This document shows positions 1-7,983 of a stretch of DNA of 20,637 bases, piece after piece. The stretch's first letter is position 1. Each line of letters opens with the position of its first letter. The notes under the pieces were generated by a model. It was not told where the DNA came from. It did not search any database and was given only the letters and a program-made list of their open reading frames with translations. The stretch is from Gammaproteobacteria bacterium (lineage in GTDB: Bacteria > Pseudomonadota > Gammaproteobacteria > Immundisolibacterales > Immundisolibacteraceae). Location of the stretch: assembly GCA_003645395.1 (NCBI GenBank), contig QNFC01000010.1:1-20637 (forward strand), in the 5' to 3' direction. Made by a program: the position numbers and the translations under genes.

Positions 1-594
1 CGGCAATTGCGTGATTCCGGTTGCCCGAACTATTTTGGTGAACAGCGGTTTGGCCGTTACGGCGATAACGTCGACCAGGCGTTGGCGATGTTTGCCGGCA
101 CGAAGAAGGTGAGGAATCGGCAGCTGAAGGGGTTGTTGATCTCATCTGCCCGTAGCCATCTGTTTAACCAGCTGCTTGCCGAGCGGGTGCAGTTGGCTAA
201 CTGGACTCTGCCATTGTCTGGTGAGGTAATGATGCTGGCCGGTAGCCGCAGTTTTTTTGTTGCCGAGGAAATTGACATGACCGTGCAACAACGCCTTGAT
301 AGCGGTGACGTGCTCATGAGTGGGCCGCTATGGGGGAAAGGTGAGAGCCCGGCTGCCGGTGAAGTTGCCGTGTTTGAGCAGCAGTTGCCCGAGCGATTTC
401 CTGAATTAGTCGAAGGTCTTTCCGCTGCAGGGCTGCGTCAGGAGCGTCGTCCCCTGCGACTTGATTTGAGTGGCCTGGAGTGGCGTTGGGGCGAAGGGGG
501 TTTGGTGGTGGAATTTGGGTTGCCGTCCGGTTCTTTTGCTACCGCAGTGCTGCGGGAATTTGTCGACTGGCGGAATCCGCAGCCAGAGCAATAA
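1..594 (+). CDS. truD: tRNA pseudouridine synthase D (TruD), C-terminal part, cut by window edge
   Basis: TruD converts U13 of tRNA(Glu) to pseudouridine. The open frame runs in from base 1 with no stop, so the gene starts upstream. Only about the last 197 residues are present, against roughly 350 for the E. coli protein. The diagnostic TruD stretch PNYFGEQRFG lies at residues 9-18 of the visible part. The rest corresponds to the TRUD insertion domain and the return to the catalytic core. The catalytic Asp of the family lies in the missing N-terminal part and cannot be checked. A TTG at base 7 could be mistaken for a start, but homology clearly continues upstream. In many gammaproteobacteria truD is followed by surE, pcm, nlpD and rpoS; here it is followed by a 2-oxoacid oxidoreductase operon. 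Confidence 0.93.
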   Translation, partial: RQLRDSGCPNYFGEQRFGRYGDNVDQALAMFAGTKKVRNRQLKGLLISSARSHLFNQLLAERVQLANWTLPLSGEVMMLAGSRSFFVAEEIDMTVQQRLDSGDVLMSGPLWGKGESPAAGEVAVFEQQLPERFPELVEGLSAAGLRQERRPLRLDLSGLEWRWGEGGLVVEFGLPSGSFATAVLREFVDWRNPQPEQ

Positions 595-622
595 TCTTAA
601 GGGTTTTTAAGTGGTGCTTATC

Positions 623-652
623 TTGACCCAAAGCCGGTTGCCCACTTACATT
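623..652 (+). promoter_or_regulatory. candidate sigma70 promoter for the 2-oxoacid oxidoreductase operon
   Basis: TTGACC at 623-628 is followed after 17 bases by TTACAT at 646-651 (or after 18 by TACATT at 647-652), in the 100-bp gap between truD and the operon. The -35 match is good and the -10 match is moderate. It would leave a leader of about 35 bases. This is a match by eye, not a scored prediction. Confidence 0.3.
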
Positions 653-694
653 ACGCGGTTAATTTCTTCATTCTTTTATTAAAAGTAAAATTCT

Positions 695-2479
695 GTGAAA
701 CGAAGCGATATCAGAGACCCGGACTACATCCAGAAAGTGGTGGATTGTCAGCACGCGTGCCCCGCTCATACCAATGTGCCGGAATATATTCGGTTGATCG
801 CGGCGGAGCGATACTCCGACGCTTACATGCTCAACTGGCACAGCAACGTTTTTCCTGGAGTGCTCGGGCGCACCTGCGATCGACCTTGCGAACCGGCCTG
901 TCGTCGTGGCCGGGTGGAAGAAAAGCCGGTTGCAATTTGTCGGTTAAAACGTGTCGCTGCGGATAACAAGGGTGATATCGGTCAGCGTATGCCGGAAATC
1001 CCAAAAAAGAAAAATGGCAAGCGTATTGCGCTGATCGGTGCGGGTCCTGCGTCACTGGCGGTCGCCCGCGACCTGATGCCATTAGGTTATGACATCGAGC
1101 TGTATGAGCGCGAACGTCGCGGCGGTGGCTTCATGCGGGTGCAGATTCCCAGTTTTCGGCTGCCGGCTGAAGTGCTCGACGAAGAGGTGGATCAGATCCT
1201 CAATATGGGGGTGAAAACCCATTTTGGTACCGAGATCACCAGTTTGGCTGCACTGCTCGAGGAAGGTTTTGACGCTATTTTTATCGGTACCGGTGCGCCG
1301 CGCGGTAACTGGCTCGATGTGGCGGGTGCTGAAGCAGTGGCAGATAACGTCCATGTTGGCATCGACTGGCTATCCAGCGTTCATTTTGGCCATACCGAAA
1401 AGGTGGGTAAGCGGGTGGTGGTGATTGGCGGTGGCAACACGGCGATGGACTGTTGTCGTACCGCGCGCCGCCTGGGTGGCGAAGAGGTCACCATTACCGT
1501 GCGCAGTGGCTTTGAAGAGATGAAAGCCTCGGAGTGGGAAAAAGAGGATGCCATGGCCGAGGGTATCCCGTTTCTGAACTACCATCAGCCGCTGGAATAT
1601 CTGAGCGAAAACGGCAAGCTGGTGGGGATGAAATTTCAGAAAGTTCGTGCCGAGTATGATGACAATGGCCGACGCAAATTAATCGCGACGGATGAAGTGC
1701 CGGTCACCGTTGCCTGCGATGATGTGTTGGTGGCCATTGGTCAGAGTAATGCTTTCCCGTGGATAGAGCGCGACATCGGCATCGATTTTGATGACCGGGA
1801 TATGCCGATTGTGGATGAGCTGACCCACCAGTCGAGTTTGCCGAACGTGTTTTTTGGCGGTGATGCGGCGTTTGGTCCAAAAAATATCATTACTGCGGTT
1901 GCCCATGGTCATGCAGCCGCGATATCAATCGACCTCCACTGCAGCAGTCAGGACATTCGTGAGCGGCCGGTGAAAGGGGTTAACTTAATCAGCCAGAAAA
2001 TGGGCTTGCATGACTGGAGCTACAGCAACGCTTATGACGGGCTTCAACGCCGAATCGTGCCGCAAGTTGAACTTAAGGCGGCGTTGTCATCGATGAGCCT
2101 GGAAGTGGAGAAAGGGTTTGACGCGGAGCAGGCTTACGAAGAAGCTCGGCGCTGTTTGAATTGTGACGTGCAGACGGTCTTTACCGAGAAGCTCTGTATC
2201 GAATGTGATGCCTGTGTTGATATATGTCCCACCGACTGCATTACTTTTATTGAAGATGCGCCGGAAGAACTACTGCGGCAAAGCCTGATGGCCCCGTCTA
2301 CCAACCTGGCCCAGGATCTTTTCGTGAGCAGTGAGGTTAAGACCGGCAGGGTGATGGTGAAAGATGAAGACGTCTGCCTGCACTGCGGGCTGTGTGCGGA
2401 ACGTTGTCCGACGAGTGCGTGGGATATGCAAAAATCAATCCTCAAATTGCCCCAGGCAGGTGGGATATGTCGGACTTGA
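695..2479 (+). CDS. GltD-like FAD/NAD(P)H oxidoreductase with C-terminal double [4Fe-4S] ferredoxin domain (KorC-like electron-transfer subunit)
   Basis: A cytoplasmic 594-residue flavin/iron-sulfur protein that probably passes electrons between the partner 2-oxoacid oxidoreductase and NAD(P). The N-terminal GltD-type Fe-S region has Cys18, 22, 61, 65, 69 and 82. The FAD dinucleotide motif is GAGPAS (115-120), the NAD(P)H motif GGGNTAMD (245-252), and the distal FAD motif GGD is at 388-390. The C-terminus carries two CxxCxxCxxxC clusters (Cys501/504/507/511 and Cys561/564/567/571), separated by about 50 residues instead of the usual short linker. The start is GTG at 695 with no clear Shine-Dalgarno sequence, but homology begins at once (SDIRDPDY), so I accept it. 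The stop overlaps the next start by 13 bases. From memory, Azoarcus evansii has a comparable KorC subunit in a 2-oxoglutarate:NADP+ oxidoreductase. Common database names would be glutamate synthase small subunit, but no GltB-like large subunit is present in the window. Confidence 0.85.
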   Translation: MKRSDIRDPDYIQKVVDCQHACPAHTNVPEYIRLIAAERYSDAYMLNWHSNVFPGVLGRTCDRPCEPACRRGRVEEKPVAICRLKRVAADNKGDIGQRMPEIPKKKNGKRIALIGAGPASLAVARDLMPLGYDIELYERERRGGGFMRVQIPSFRLPAEVLDEEVDQILNMGVKTHFGTEITSLAALLEEGFDAIFIGTGAPRGNWLDVAGAEAVADNVHVGIDWLSSVHFGHTEKVGKRVVVIGGGNTAMDCCRTARRLGGEEVTITVRSGFEEMKASEWEKEDAMAEGIPFLNYHQPLEYLSENGKLVGMKFQKVRAEYDDNGRRKLIATDEVPVTVACDDVLVAIGQSNAFPWIERDIGIDFDDRDMPIVDELTHQSSLPNVFFGGDAAFGPKNIITAVAHGHAAAISIDLHCSSQDIRERPVKGVNLISQKMGLHDWSYSNAYDGLQRRIVPQVELKAALSSMSLEVEKGFDAEQAYEEARRCLNCDVQTVFTEKLCIECDACVDICPTDCITFIEDAPEELLRQSLMAPSTNLAQDLFVSSEVKTGRVMVKDEDVCLHCGLCAERCPTSAWDMQKSILKLPQAGGICRT

Positions 2480-4293
2480 ATAGAGTAAACGAACTGGTTT
2501 TACGGTTTGCCAACGTTAATGGTTCGGGTTCTGCCAGTGCTAATTCTTTAATCGCTAAAAGTTTCTTCCGGATGGGCTTGCCTGTCGGACCGAAAAACAT
2601 TTTTCCATCCAATATTCAGGGGCTGCCGACCTGGTACGAAATTCGGGTGAGTGAAAAGGGTCACACCGGCCGTCGCGGTAGCGTTGATGTGCTGGTGGCG
2701 ATGAACTCTCAGACCTTTCAGCAGGATGTTGCTGACGTGGTGCCCGGTGGTTACCTGGTGTACGACTCGACGAAGCCATTAAACCCCCACGGCCGCCGGG
2801 ATGATATTAACTATATCGGCCTACCGCTGACTCAGATTACCGTGGCCAAATATGAGCAGGCGCGGCACCGTCAGCTCTTCAAAAACATCATCTATGCAGG
2901 TGCGCTCAGTGCTTTGCTGGGTATTGAGTTTGAAGTGCTCTGTGATTTACTTGGGGAGCAGTTCAAGGGCAGGGACAAGATCATCGAGACTAACATCGAT
3001 GCTCTGCAAACCGGTTACGATTATGCGGCTAAATTTTACGATTGTCCGCTGCCCTTACGGGTAGAGCGGCGCGACCTGGTCGGCGACAAAATTCTTATTG
3101 ATGGTAATTCAACGGTGGGGCTGGGCGCTGTTTATGCGGGTGCGACGGTTGCCGGCTGGTATCCGATTACTCCCTCTACTTCAGTGATTGATGCCTATAC
3201 TAAATATGCGGAAAAACTGCGGATTGATCCGCAAACTGGACGCAGGTTGTTTGGCGTAGCCCAGGCCGAAGACGAGCTGGCTGCGATCGGCATGGTGATT
3301 GGCGCTAACTGGAACGGTGCGCGAGCATTTACCGCCACCAGTGGTCCCGGTATTTCACTGATGAGTGAATTTCTTGGGTTAGCCTATTATGCGGAGATCC
3401 CGGCGGTACTGGTGGATGTGCAGCGCTGCGGCCCTTCGACGGGTATGCCTACTCGCAATCAGCAATCTGATTTAATGGCCTGTGCTTATGCATCCCACGG
3501 TGATAGCCGCCATGTGTTGCTGCTGCCTTCTACACCGAAAGAGTGTTTTGATTTTTCCATGCTGGCATTTGACCTGGCTGAACGGCTGCAAACCCCGGTG
3601 ATTCTGGTCAGTGAGCTTGAACTGGGCATGAATGACTCTGTCAGTGAGCCGTTGACTATCGACCCGGATTATTCCTGGGATCGCGGCAAAGTTGCTAATT
3701 ACGAAATGCTCGAAGAGGGTTTTGAATTTTATCGCTACCTTGATATTGATGGCGATGGTATTCCTTATCGAACCTATCCGGGCACTCATCCGACCAAAGG
3801 GGCTTTTTTCACCCGGGGGTCTGGCCATAACAAATATGGTGGCTATACCGAGAAGGGCCCTGAATATCAGGAAAACATGGAGCGGTTACTGGTTAAATTC
3901 AGGACCGCAGCCACCCTGGTGCCCCCGGCGATAATTGAAGATAAAGGTCGGCCGGATGCGGTGCTTTTTTTCGGCACCACCGCAGAGGTCATGCCTGAAA
4001 CCCTGGAGGAGCTACAAAGGCAGGGTCATTTATTTGATCAGATACGCCTGCGCAGCTTTCCATTCGGTGACGAGGTTTGGCAGTTCATCAACAGCCATGA
4101 GCGGGTGTTGGTGATCGAGCAGAACCGCGACGCACAGATGCGCTCGATGCTGATGATTGAAGGCGACGTCAACCCGGCTAAACTGATCTCGGTGACCCAC
4201 TATGACGGTATGCCGGTGACGGCTGAATTTCTGGTTGCTACCATTTCTGGCCATGTCGATAACGGCGGTTCCAGGCAGCGACTCTCTGCCTGA
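2467..4293 (+). CDS. korA: 2-oxoacid:acceptor oxidoreductase, fused gamma-alpha subunit (KorA type)
   Basis: Subunit of a TPP-dependent 2-oxoacid oxidoreductase that decarboxylates a 2-oxoacid, probably 2-oxoglutarate, to the acyl-CoA. Residues 1 to about 190 form the gamma domain (SEKGHTGRRGSVDVLVAMN), fused to the alpha domain. Alpha motifs are YPITPSTS at 232-239, EDELAAIGMVIGANWNGARA, and GPSTGMPTRNQQSDL at 322-336, which is the CoA/substrate-facing region of KorA proteins. I chose ATG 2467 (608 aa) over an upstream GTG at 2392: homology starts at MSDLNRVNELVLRFANVNG, and purine-rich AGGCAGGTGGG (2454-2464) lies just upstream. The start overlaps the preceding stop codon by 13 bases, which suggests translational coupling. 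Substrate specificity (2-oxoglutarate versus other 2-oxoacids) cannot be read from the sequence. Confidence 0.9.
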   Translation: MSDLNRVNELVLRFANVNGSGSASANSLIAKSFFRMGLPVGPKNIFPSNIQGLPTWYEIRVSEKGHTGRRGSVDVLVAMNSQTFQQDVADVVPGGYLVYDSTKPLNPHGRRDDINYIGLPLTQITVAKYEQARHRQLFKNIIYAGALSALLGIEFEVLCDLLGEQFKGRDKIIETNIDALQTGYDYAAKFYDCPLPLRVERRDLVGDKILIDGNSTVGLGAVYAGATVAGWYPITPSTSVIDAYTKYAEKLRIDPQTGRRLFGVAQAEDELAAIGMVIGANWNGARAFTATSGPGISLMSEFLGLAYYAEIPAVLVDVQRCGPSTGMPTRNQQSDLMACAYASHGDSRHVLLLPSTPKECFDFSMLAFDLAERLQTPVILVSELELGMNDSVSEPLTIDPDYSWDRGKVANYEMLEEGFEFYRYLDIDGDGIPYRTYPGTHPTKGAFFTRGSGHNKYGGYTEKGPEYQENMERLLVKFRTAATLVPPAIIEDKGRPDAVLFFGTTAEVMPETLEELQRQGHLFDQIRLRSFPFGDEVWQFINSHERVLVIEQNRDAQMRSMLMIEGDVNPAKLISVTHYDGMPVTAEFLVATISGHVDNGGSRQRLSA

Positions 4294-4316
4294 TGCGTGA
4301 AGGATGACCCTTTAAA

Positions 4317-5369
4317 ATGAGTTATATCAAACCCAAAGTTACCCACCCAGCTATTGCAAAAAACGAGCTGGGTTTCACTCGACGTGACTACGAGGGCAGT
4401 ATTTCCACCCTCTGCGCCGGGTGTGGTCACGACTCTATTAGTGCGGCACTGATCCAGGCCTGCTACGAGCTTGATCTGCCGCCGCACCGGATAGCAAAAA
4501 TCAGCGGTATCGGTTGTTCCTCGAAAACCCCTACCTATTTTCTCGGCGCTTCCCATGGGTTTAACTCCGTTCACGGGCGGATGCCGTCAGTTGTCACCGG
4601 GGCCAACATTGCGAACAAAGACCTGGTCTACATCGGTGTTTCTGGCGATGGCGATACGGCTTCTATTGGTTTTGGCCAATTTAGCCATATCGTTCGCCGT
4701 CGACTCAATATGCTTTACATGGTCGAGAACAACGGTGTTTATGGCCTGACTAAAGGCCAGTTTTCCGCCACCGCCGATTTTGGTTCTGCCAGTAAAGGCG
4801 GAGTGCCCAATCCCTTTGACCAAATTGATTTAATTCAGATGGCGCTGCAGTTGGGTGCCACCTACGTGGCTCGGGGGTTTTCCGGTGATAAAAAGCAGTT
4901 AGTGCCGTTAATCAAAGGTGCGCTGAGTCACCCCGGTTTCGCCATGATTGACTGCATTTCACCCTGCGTAACGTTTAACAATCATGAAGGCTCCACGCGC
5001 AGCTACGAATATGTTCGTGAGCATGATGTGCCGGTGGTTACCGCCGATTATGTGCCCTACGCTAAAACTATCAGGGTTGATTATGAGCCTGGCACGGGGA
5101 CTCAGGTAAAAATGCACGATGGCTCGGTGTTGAATCTGCACAAGCTTGATGAAGACTATGACCCCTATGATCGTAAGAAAGCCATCAATTACCTGCTTGA
5201 TTGTCAGGAGCAGGGCAAAATTGCTACCGGGATGCTCTATGTGAACCCCGATGTCACTGATTTTCACGACATCATGAAAACTGTCGATGAGCCCCTTTCG
5301 TCACTCAATTACGATCGGCTCAATCCCGGTGTAGAGGCGCTGGAGTCTATCAACGCCAGTTTTCGCTAA
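4317..5369 (+). CDS. korB: 2-oxoacid:acceptor oxidoreductase, beta subunit (TPP and [4Fe-4S] binding)
   Basis: Catalytic partner of the gamma-alpha subunit, 350 residues, a normal KorB length. It carries the beta-subunit Cys pattern for one [4Fe-4S] cluster: Cys33 and Cys36 in CAGCGHD, Cys67 in GIGCSSK, and Cys213/Cys217 in IDCISPC. The TPP/Mg site is GDGDTASIG at 110-118 followed by NNGVYGLTKGQ at 138-148. The gene begins 23 bases after korA, with a modest AAGGA 12 bases before the ATG. The order (diaphorase-like subunit, gamma-alpha, beta) suggests a single transcript and a single complex. In an otherwise aerobic-looking gene set this may supply NADPH or act beside 2-oxoglutarate dehydrogenase; that is inference. 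Confidence 0.92.
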   Translation: MSYIKPKVTHPAIAKNELGFTRRDYEGSISTLCAGCGHDSISAALIQACYELDLPPHRIAKISGIGCSSKTPTYFLGASHGFNSVHGRMPSVVTGANIANKDLVYIGVSGDGDTASIGFGQFSHIVRRRLNMLYMVENNGVYGLTKGQFSATADFGSASKGGVPNPFDQIDLIQMALQLGATYVARGFSGDKKQLVPLIKGALSHPGFAMIDCISPCVTFNNHEGSTRSYEYVREHDVPVVTADYVPYAKTIRVDYEPGTGTQVKMHDGSVLNLHKLDEDYDPYDRKKAINYLLDCQEQGKIATGMLYVNPDVTDFHDIMKTVDEPLSSLNYDRLNPGVEALESINASFR

Positions 5370-5410
5370 CCAGGTGACTGTAATGATCGCCATCACCGGG
5401 GTTAATCCGG

Positions 5411-6580
5411 ATGGCTAGCACCCCTGCGCGCGCCCTGGTGGTGCTCGATTTAAGGAATAGTCACGCGTCATTGCTGCAGGTTTCTAATGAATACCTGGCC
5501 GTGCTTGAACCCCCTCAGTTTCGACGCATTTCAGTGCTGCTACGCGGCGACCTTCCGGCGGCTAACTCGCTACAGCCAGATATTCCGGCCGAACGAGTGC
5601 TGTTTTTAGGTTTCAATAAAAAAATGCTGTGCTGGCGCCTGCGGGCGGCCTGGCGGTTGCGCGCTATTTGTCGTGAGGAGCGTGTCGACCTGGTTATCGC
5701 CCATCGGTTTAAATCACACCAGGTGATGGGGCTGCTATATCTTTTCTATCCCCATTTCACTCAGCTGGCAGTGATTCATGGGCTTCATCAAATAACCTCT
5801 TCCTGGCGGAAACTTTTTTATAAGCGGATGCTGTCTCGAGCCACTTTTGTTGGGGTATCCAGAGCCGTTGCTGACGATATCCGTCATTCCCTCAATTTGC
5901 CCGCGAATTCAAAGTCTGCAGAGCCTCCGGCGCAGCCAGGGCCGGGTAGAGTGGTTACCCTTCACAACGTGATGGATGTGGCCACCATTGCCAGTAAATT
6001 GCCGTCCCGTGATCAGGCCCGTCGACAACTGGGATTGGGTGAGGAAGAAATTGTTTTCGGCCACGTCGGTCGGCTGTCTAAAAGTAAAGATCAATCCACG
6101 TTATTGCGGGCCTTTGCCATCGTTCGCCGTGACATTCCCGGTGCCCGCCTGGTGATCGTTGGCGATGGCTCGAAGAGAAATAAATTGACAGCACTGGCGG
6201 AGGAGCTAGGAATAGCCACCGCAGTGACCTTCACCGGGTCGCTGGAAAATGCGTGGCAAATAATGCCCGCGTTTGATCAGTTTGTGCTGACGTCGGTTCA
6301 TGAAGGCTTTGGCATGGTGCTGATTGAGGCAATGATTGCCAGAGTGCCCCTGGTGGTGACCAATGCGGGGGGTATCGGCGAAGTGGTTGCCGATTGCTGT
6401 CCGCTTTGTAAACCCGGTGATGTAGAGGGTGTCGCTAATGAAATGCTGAGCATTGCAGGTCTGAGTGCTGAGCAAAAAAAGCAACTTGGCGATCGGCTAT
6501 TTCAACGAGCGGAAACTGCATTTGGCCGGGATGGAATGCGCCGACGGCTTAACGAATTAGTAGAGCAATCGTTGGCGTGA
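5411..6580 (+). CDS. GT4-family (GT-B fold) glycosyltransferase
   Basis: Retaining glycosyltransferase that probably adds a sugar from a nucleotide-sugar to a cell-surface glycan acceptor; donor and acceptor are unknown. The C-terminal Rossmann domain has GRLSKSKD (220-227, the phosphate-binding Arg/Lys), VIVGDG (248-253), and the EX7E motif with Glu298 and Glu306 in HEGFGMVLIEAM, followed by TNAGGIGEVV. The N-terminal acceptor domain includes DLVIAHRFKSHQVMG and a VGVSRAVADDI segment typical of the family. Residues 163-180 are Pro/Ala/Ser-rich and look like a linker. The gene lies 41 bp after korB on the same strand and could be read through from that operon, but no functional link is evident. 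ATG 5411 has only a weak GGGG about 10 bases upstream. No other polysaccharide gene is in view. Confidence 0.87.
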   Translation: MASTPARALVVLDLRNSHASLLQVSNEYLAVLEPPQFRRISVLLRGDLPAANSLQPDIPAERVLFLGFNKKMLCWRLRAAWRLRAICREERVDLVIAHRFKSHQVMGLLYLFYPHFTQLAVIHGLHQITSSWRKLFYKRMLSRATFVGVSRAVADDIRHSLNLPANSKSAEPPAQPGPGRVVTLHNVMDVATIASKLPSRDQARRQLGLGEEEIVFGHVGRLSKSKDQSTLLRAFAIVRRDIPGARLVIVGDGSKRNKLTALAEELGIATAVTFTGSLENAWQIMPAFDQFVLTSVHEGFGMVLIEAMIARVPLVVTNAGGIGEVVADCCPLCKPGDVEGVANEMLSIAGLSAEQKKQLGDRLFQRAETAFGRDGMRRRLNELVEQSLA

Positions 6581-6612
6581 TCGATTGAAATTGCTGGTTT
6601 TTGGTTTAAAGA

Positions 6613-6831
6613 TTGGTCCGGCTGCCAAGTGTTTTTCTAGTGTGTGCTTGCACAGTTTTGGTGGTCTCTCAGGGCTCTCTGGTTCGTTATCCGTCCCAGC
6701 CCGCCGGCATAGAACCAACTCCACGTTCAAGTAGCACGGGCGCTGCCGCTTTAGCCAGCTTTGTCGGCGATGATCAATCTGTGCCTGTCTTAGGGGTGGG
6801 GCTTCGTCAGGTAGTTAAATTGTTGCGATAA
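6613..6831 (+). CDS. doubtful small ORF with hydrophobic N-terminus
   Basis: A 72-residue frame of unknown function. Residues 1-20 (MVRLPSVFLVCACTVLVVSQ) resemble an export signal or membrane anchor with a charged start. The rest is Ser/Pro/Gly-rich with no recognisable motif. Against it: the start is TTG, there is no Shine-Dalgarno sequence, and there is no family resemblance. In its favour: it lies between same-strand genes and a small hairpin follows its stop directly. It could be noise. Confidence 0.18.
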   Translation: MVRLPSVFLVCACTVLVVSQGSLVRYPSQPAGIEPTPRSSSTGAAALASFVGDDQSVPVLGVGLRQVVKLLR

Positions 6832-6851
6832 ACAAGCAGGTTCTCGCTTGT
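6832..6851 (+). other. small stem-loop after the doubtful ORF
   Basis: ACAAGC pairs with GCTTGT across an 8-base loop (6832-6837 with 6846-6851). No T-tract follows, so it is not a standard intrinsic terminator. It may be a chance structure or an mRNA-end element. Confidence 0.25.
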
Positions 6852-6936
6852 GGGTCTGGTAATTGGAGGGAGATTGAGTAATATCTCGGCCGCCTTTTTC
6901 TATTTAAGAATAGTGTGTACCGTCAGGAGATTGATA

Positions 6937-7983
6937 GTGGGTTTGTCCAAAGGTTATGAAGGTCGTTTAACCTTGTTGTTACCAGGTTTTATTGCCTTGC
7001 TATTGGCTGGGTTTTCAGCGAATGCGGATGAAATTATTATGAAAGATGGCTCCCGTTTACTGGGCAAGGTTGTCAATGAAAATAGTGGTGACGCGATTAA
7101 TTTTGAGACTTCCTATGCCGGTGTGATCAAAGTTAAGTGGGCAGAGGTTAGCGAGCTGATTGTAGATGAGCCTGTGACGGTGCTACTGGAGAGCGGCGAA
7201 ACCCGTAAAATGAAGAGCGCCAAAAATACTGAAACAGGTCTGCAGAGTTCCAGTGAATCAGGGGTGGTTGAGACATTCTCAGTGGGTGAGGTGGCCCAAA
7301 TCAACCCCGAGCCCTGGCGACTGGGTGAGGGCCTGAACTGGAGCGGTAATGTCAATGTTGTTCTGAAACGTGAACGGGGAAATTCGGATAAAGACGAATA
7401 CGATGCAGATTTCGCGACGACCTTTCGCCGACTAGAAAATCGGCTTAAATTTTATGGAGATTATGATAGAGAAGAAAGTAATGGCGATCTCACCGATGAT
7501 GACTGGCGATTAAACGGCCGGTACGACCGTTTTGTTAATAAAAAGTTCTATTACGGGGGCACCCTGGGATTAGAGCACGATCGCTTCGCCGATCTCAGAT
7601 TGCGCACGATGGTTGGCCCGTTGGTGGGTTACGAATTTTATGAAAGTCAGGCGATGAACCTCGATGCGGCCGTTGGACCCTTGTGGGTCAAGGAAGATTT
7701 TTATGCAGCGGAGAATGACGATTATATGGGACTTGGTTGGATGATCGATTTTGACCGATTCCTGATTCCTGACAGAGTGCAGTTTTATCACCGGCAAAAT
7801 GGCTTGTTGCAGTTTGATGATACGGACAACCTGGTATGGAATGCGTGGACCGGATTTCGCTTTCCGATCTACGCTGGGATCGTGGCCACCACCGAAGTGA
7901 AGATTGAATATGATGGTGGTACCCCGGTCGGGCTTGATGACACCGAGACCACATACAATATTAAGCTTGGCTATCAATGGTAG
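6937..7983 (+). CDS. DUF481 family outer-membrane-type protein
   Basis: Predicted exported beta-barrel-like protein of the DUF481 (YdiY-like) family; the function is not established. I place the start at GTG 6937 (348 aa), because AGGAGA at 6925-6930 sits six bases before it and because it begins just before a clean signal peptide. That peptide has an Arg at residue 10, a hydrophobic core at about 11-25 (LTLLLPGFIALLLAGF), and likely cleavage after SANA near residue 30. A longer frame extends back to GTG 6850 but would bury the signal. The mature N-terminus EIIMKDGSRLLGKVV and a VKWAEVSEL segment form the small N-terminal domain often seen before DUF481. The C-terminal half alternates aromatic and charged residues, as in barrel strands, and ends in Tyr-Gln-Trp (aromatic terminus, typical of outer-membrane proteins). 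It stands alone, convergent with the histidine kinase. Confidence 0.85.
   Translation: MGLSKGYEGRLTLLLPGFIALLLAGFSANADEIIMKDGSRLLGKVVNENSGDAINFETSYAGVIKVKWAEVSELIVDEPVTVLLESGETRKMKSAKNTETGLQSSSESGVVETFSVGEVAQINPEPWRLGEGLNWSGNVNVVLKRERGNSDKDEYDADFATTFRRLENRLKFYGDYDREESNGDLTDDDWRLNGRYDRFVNKKFYYGGTLGLEHDRFADLRLRTMVGPLVGYEFYESQAMNLDAAVGPLWVKEDFYAAENDDYMGLGWMIDFDRFLIPDRVQFYHRQNGLLQFDDTDNLVWNAWTGFRFPIYAGIVATTEVKIEYDGGTPVGLDDTETTYNIKLGYQW

Larger units (their letters stand above)
6581..6936. other. 356-bp gap between glycosyltransferase and DUF481 gene
   Basis: Contains a 72-codon open frame from a TTG at 6613 (listed separately, weak) and a 6-bp stem-loop at 6832-6851. The last part carries the Shine-Dalgarno sequence of the DUF481 gene at 6925-6930. 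No clear rho-independent terminator for the upstream operon is seen. Confidence 0.5.

Noticed and set aside
695..2479. Calling the first Kor-operon gene glutamate synthase small subunit
   Set aside because: No GltB-like gene is present, the protein has an extra C-terminal double ferredoxin module, and it overlaps korA.
3472..3828. 118-codon - strand frame inside korA
   Set aside because: Fully antisense to a well-conserved gene, with no family features; a shadow frame.
4200..4574. 124-codon - strand frame spanning the korA/korB junction
   Set aside because: Covers conserved coding sequence of both genes on the other strand; no recognisable protein.
7570..7977. 135-codon - strand frame opposite the DUF481 gene
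   Set aside because: Antisense shadow of a gene with a clear signal peptide and ribosome site.
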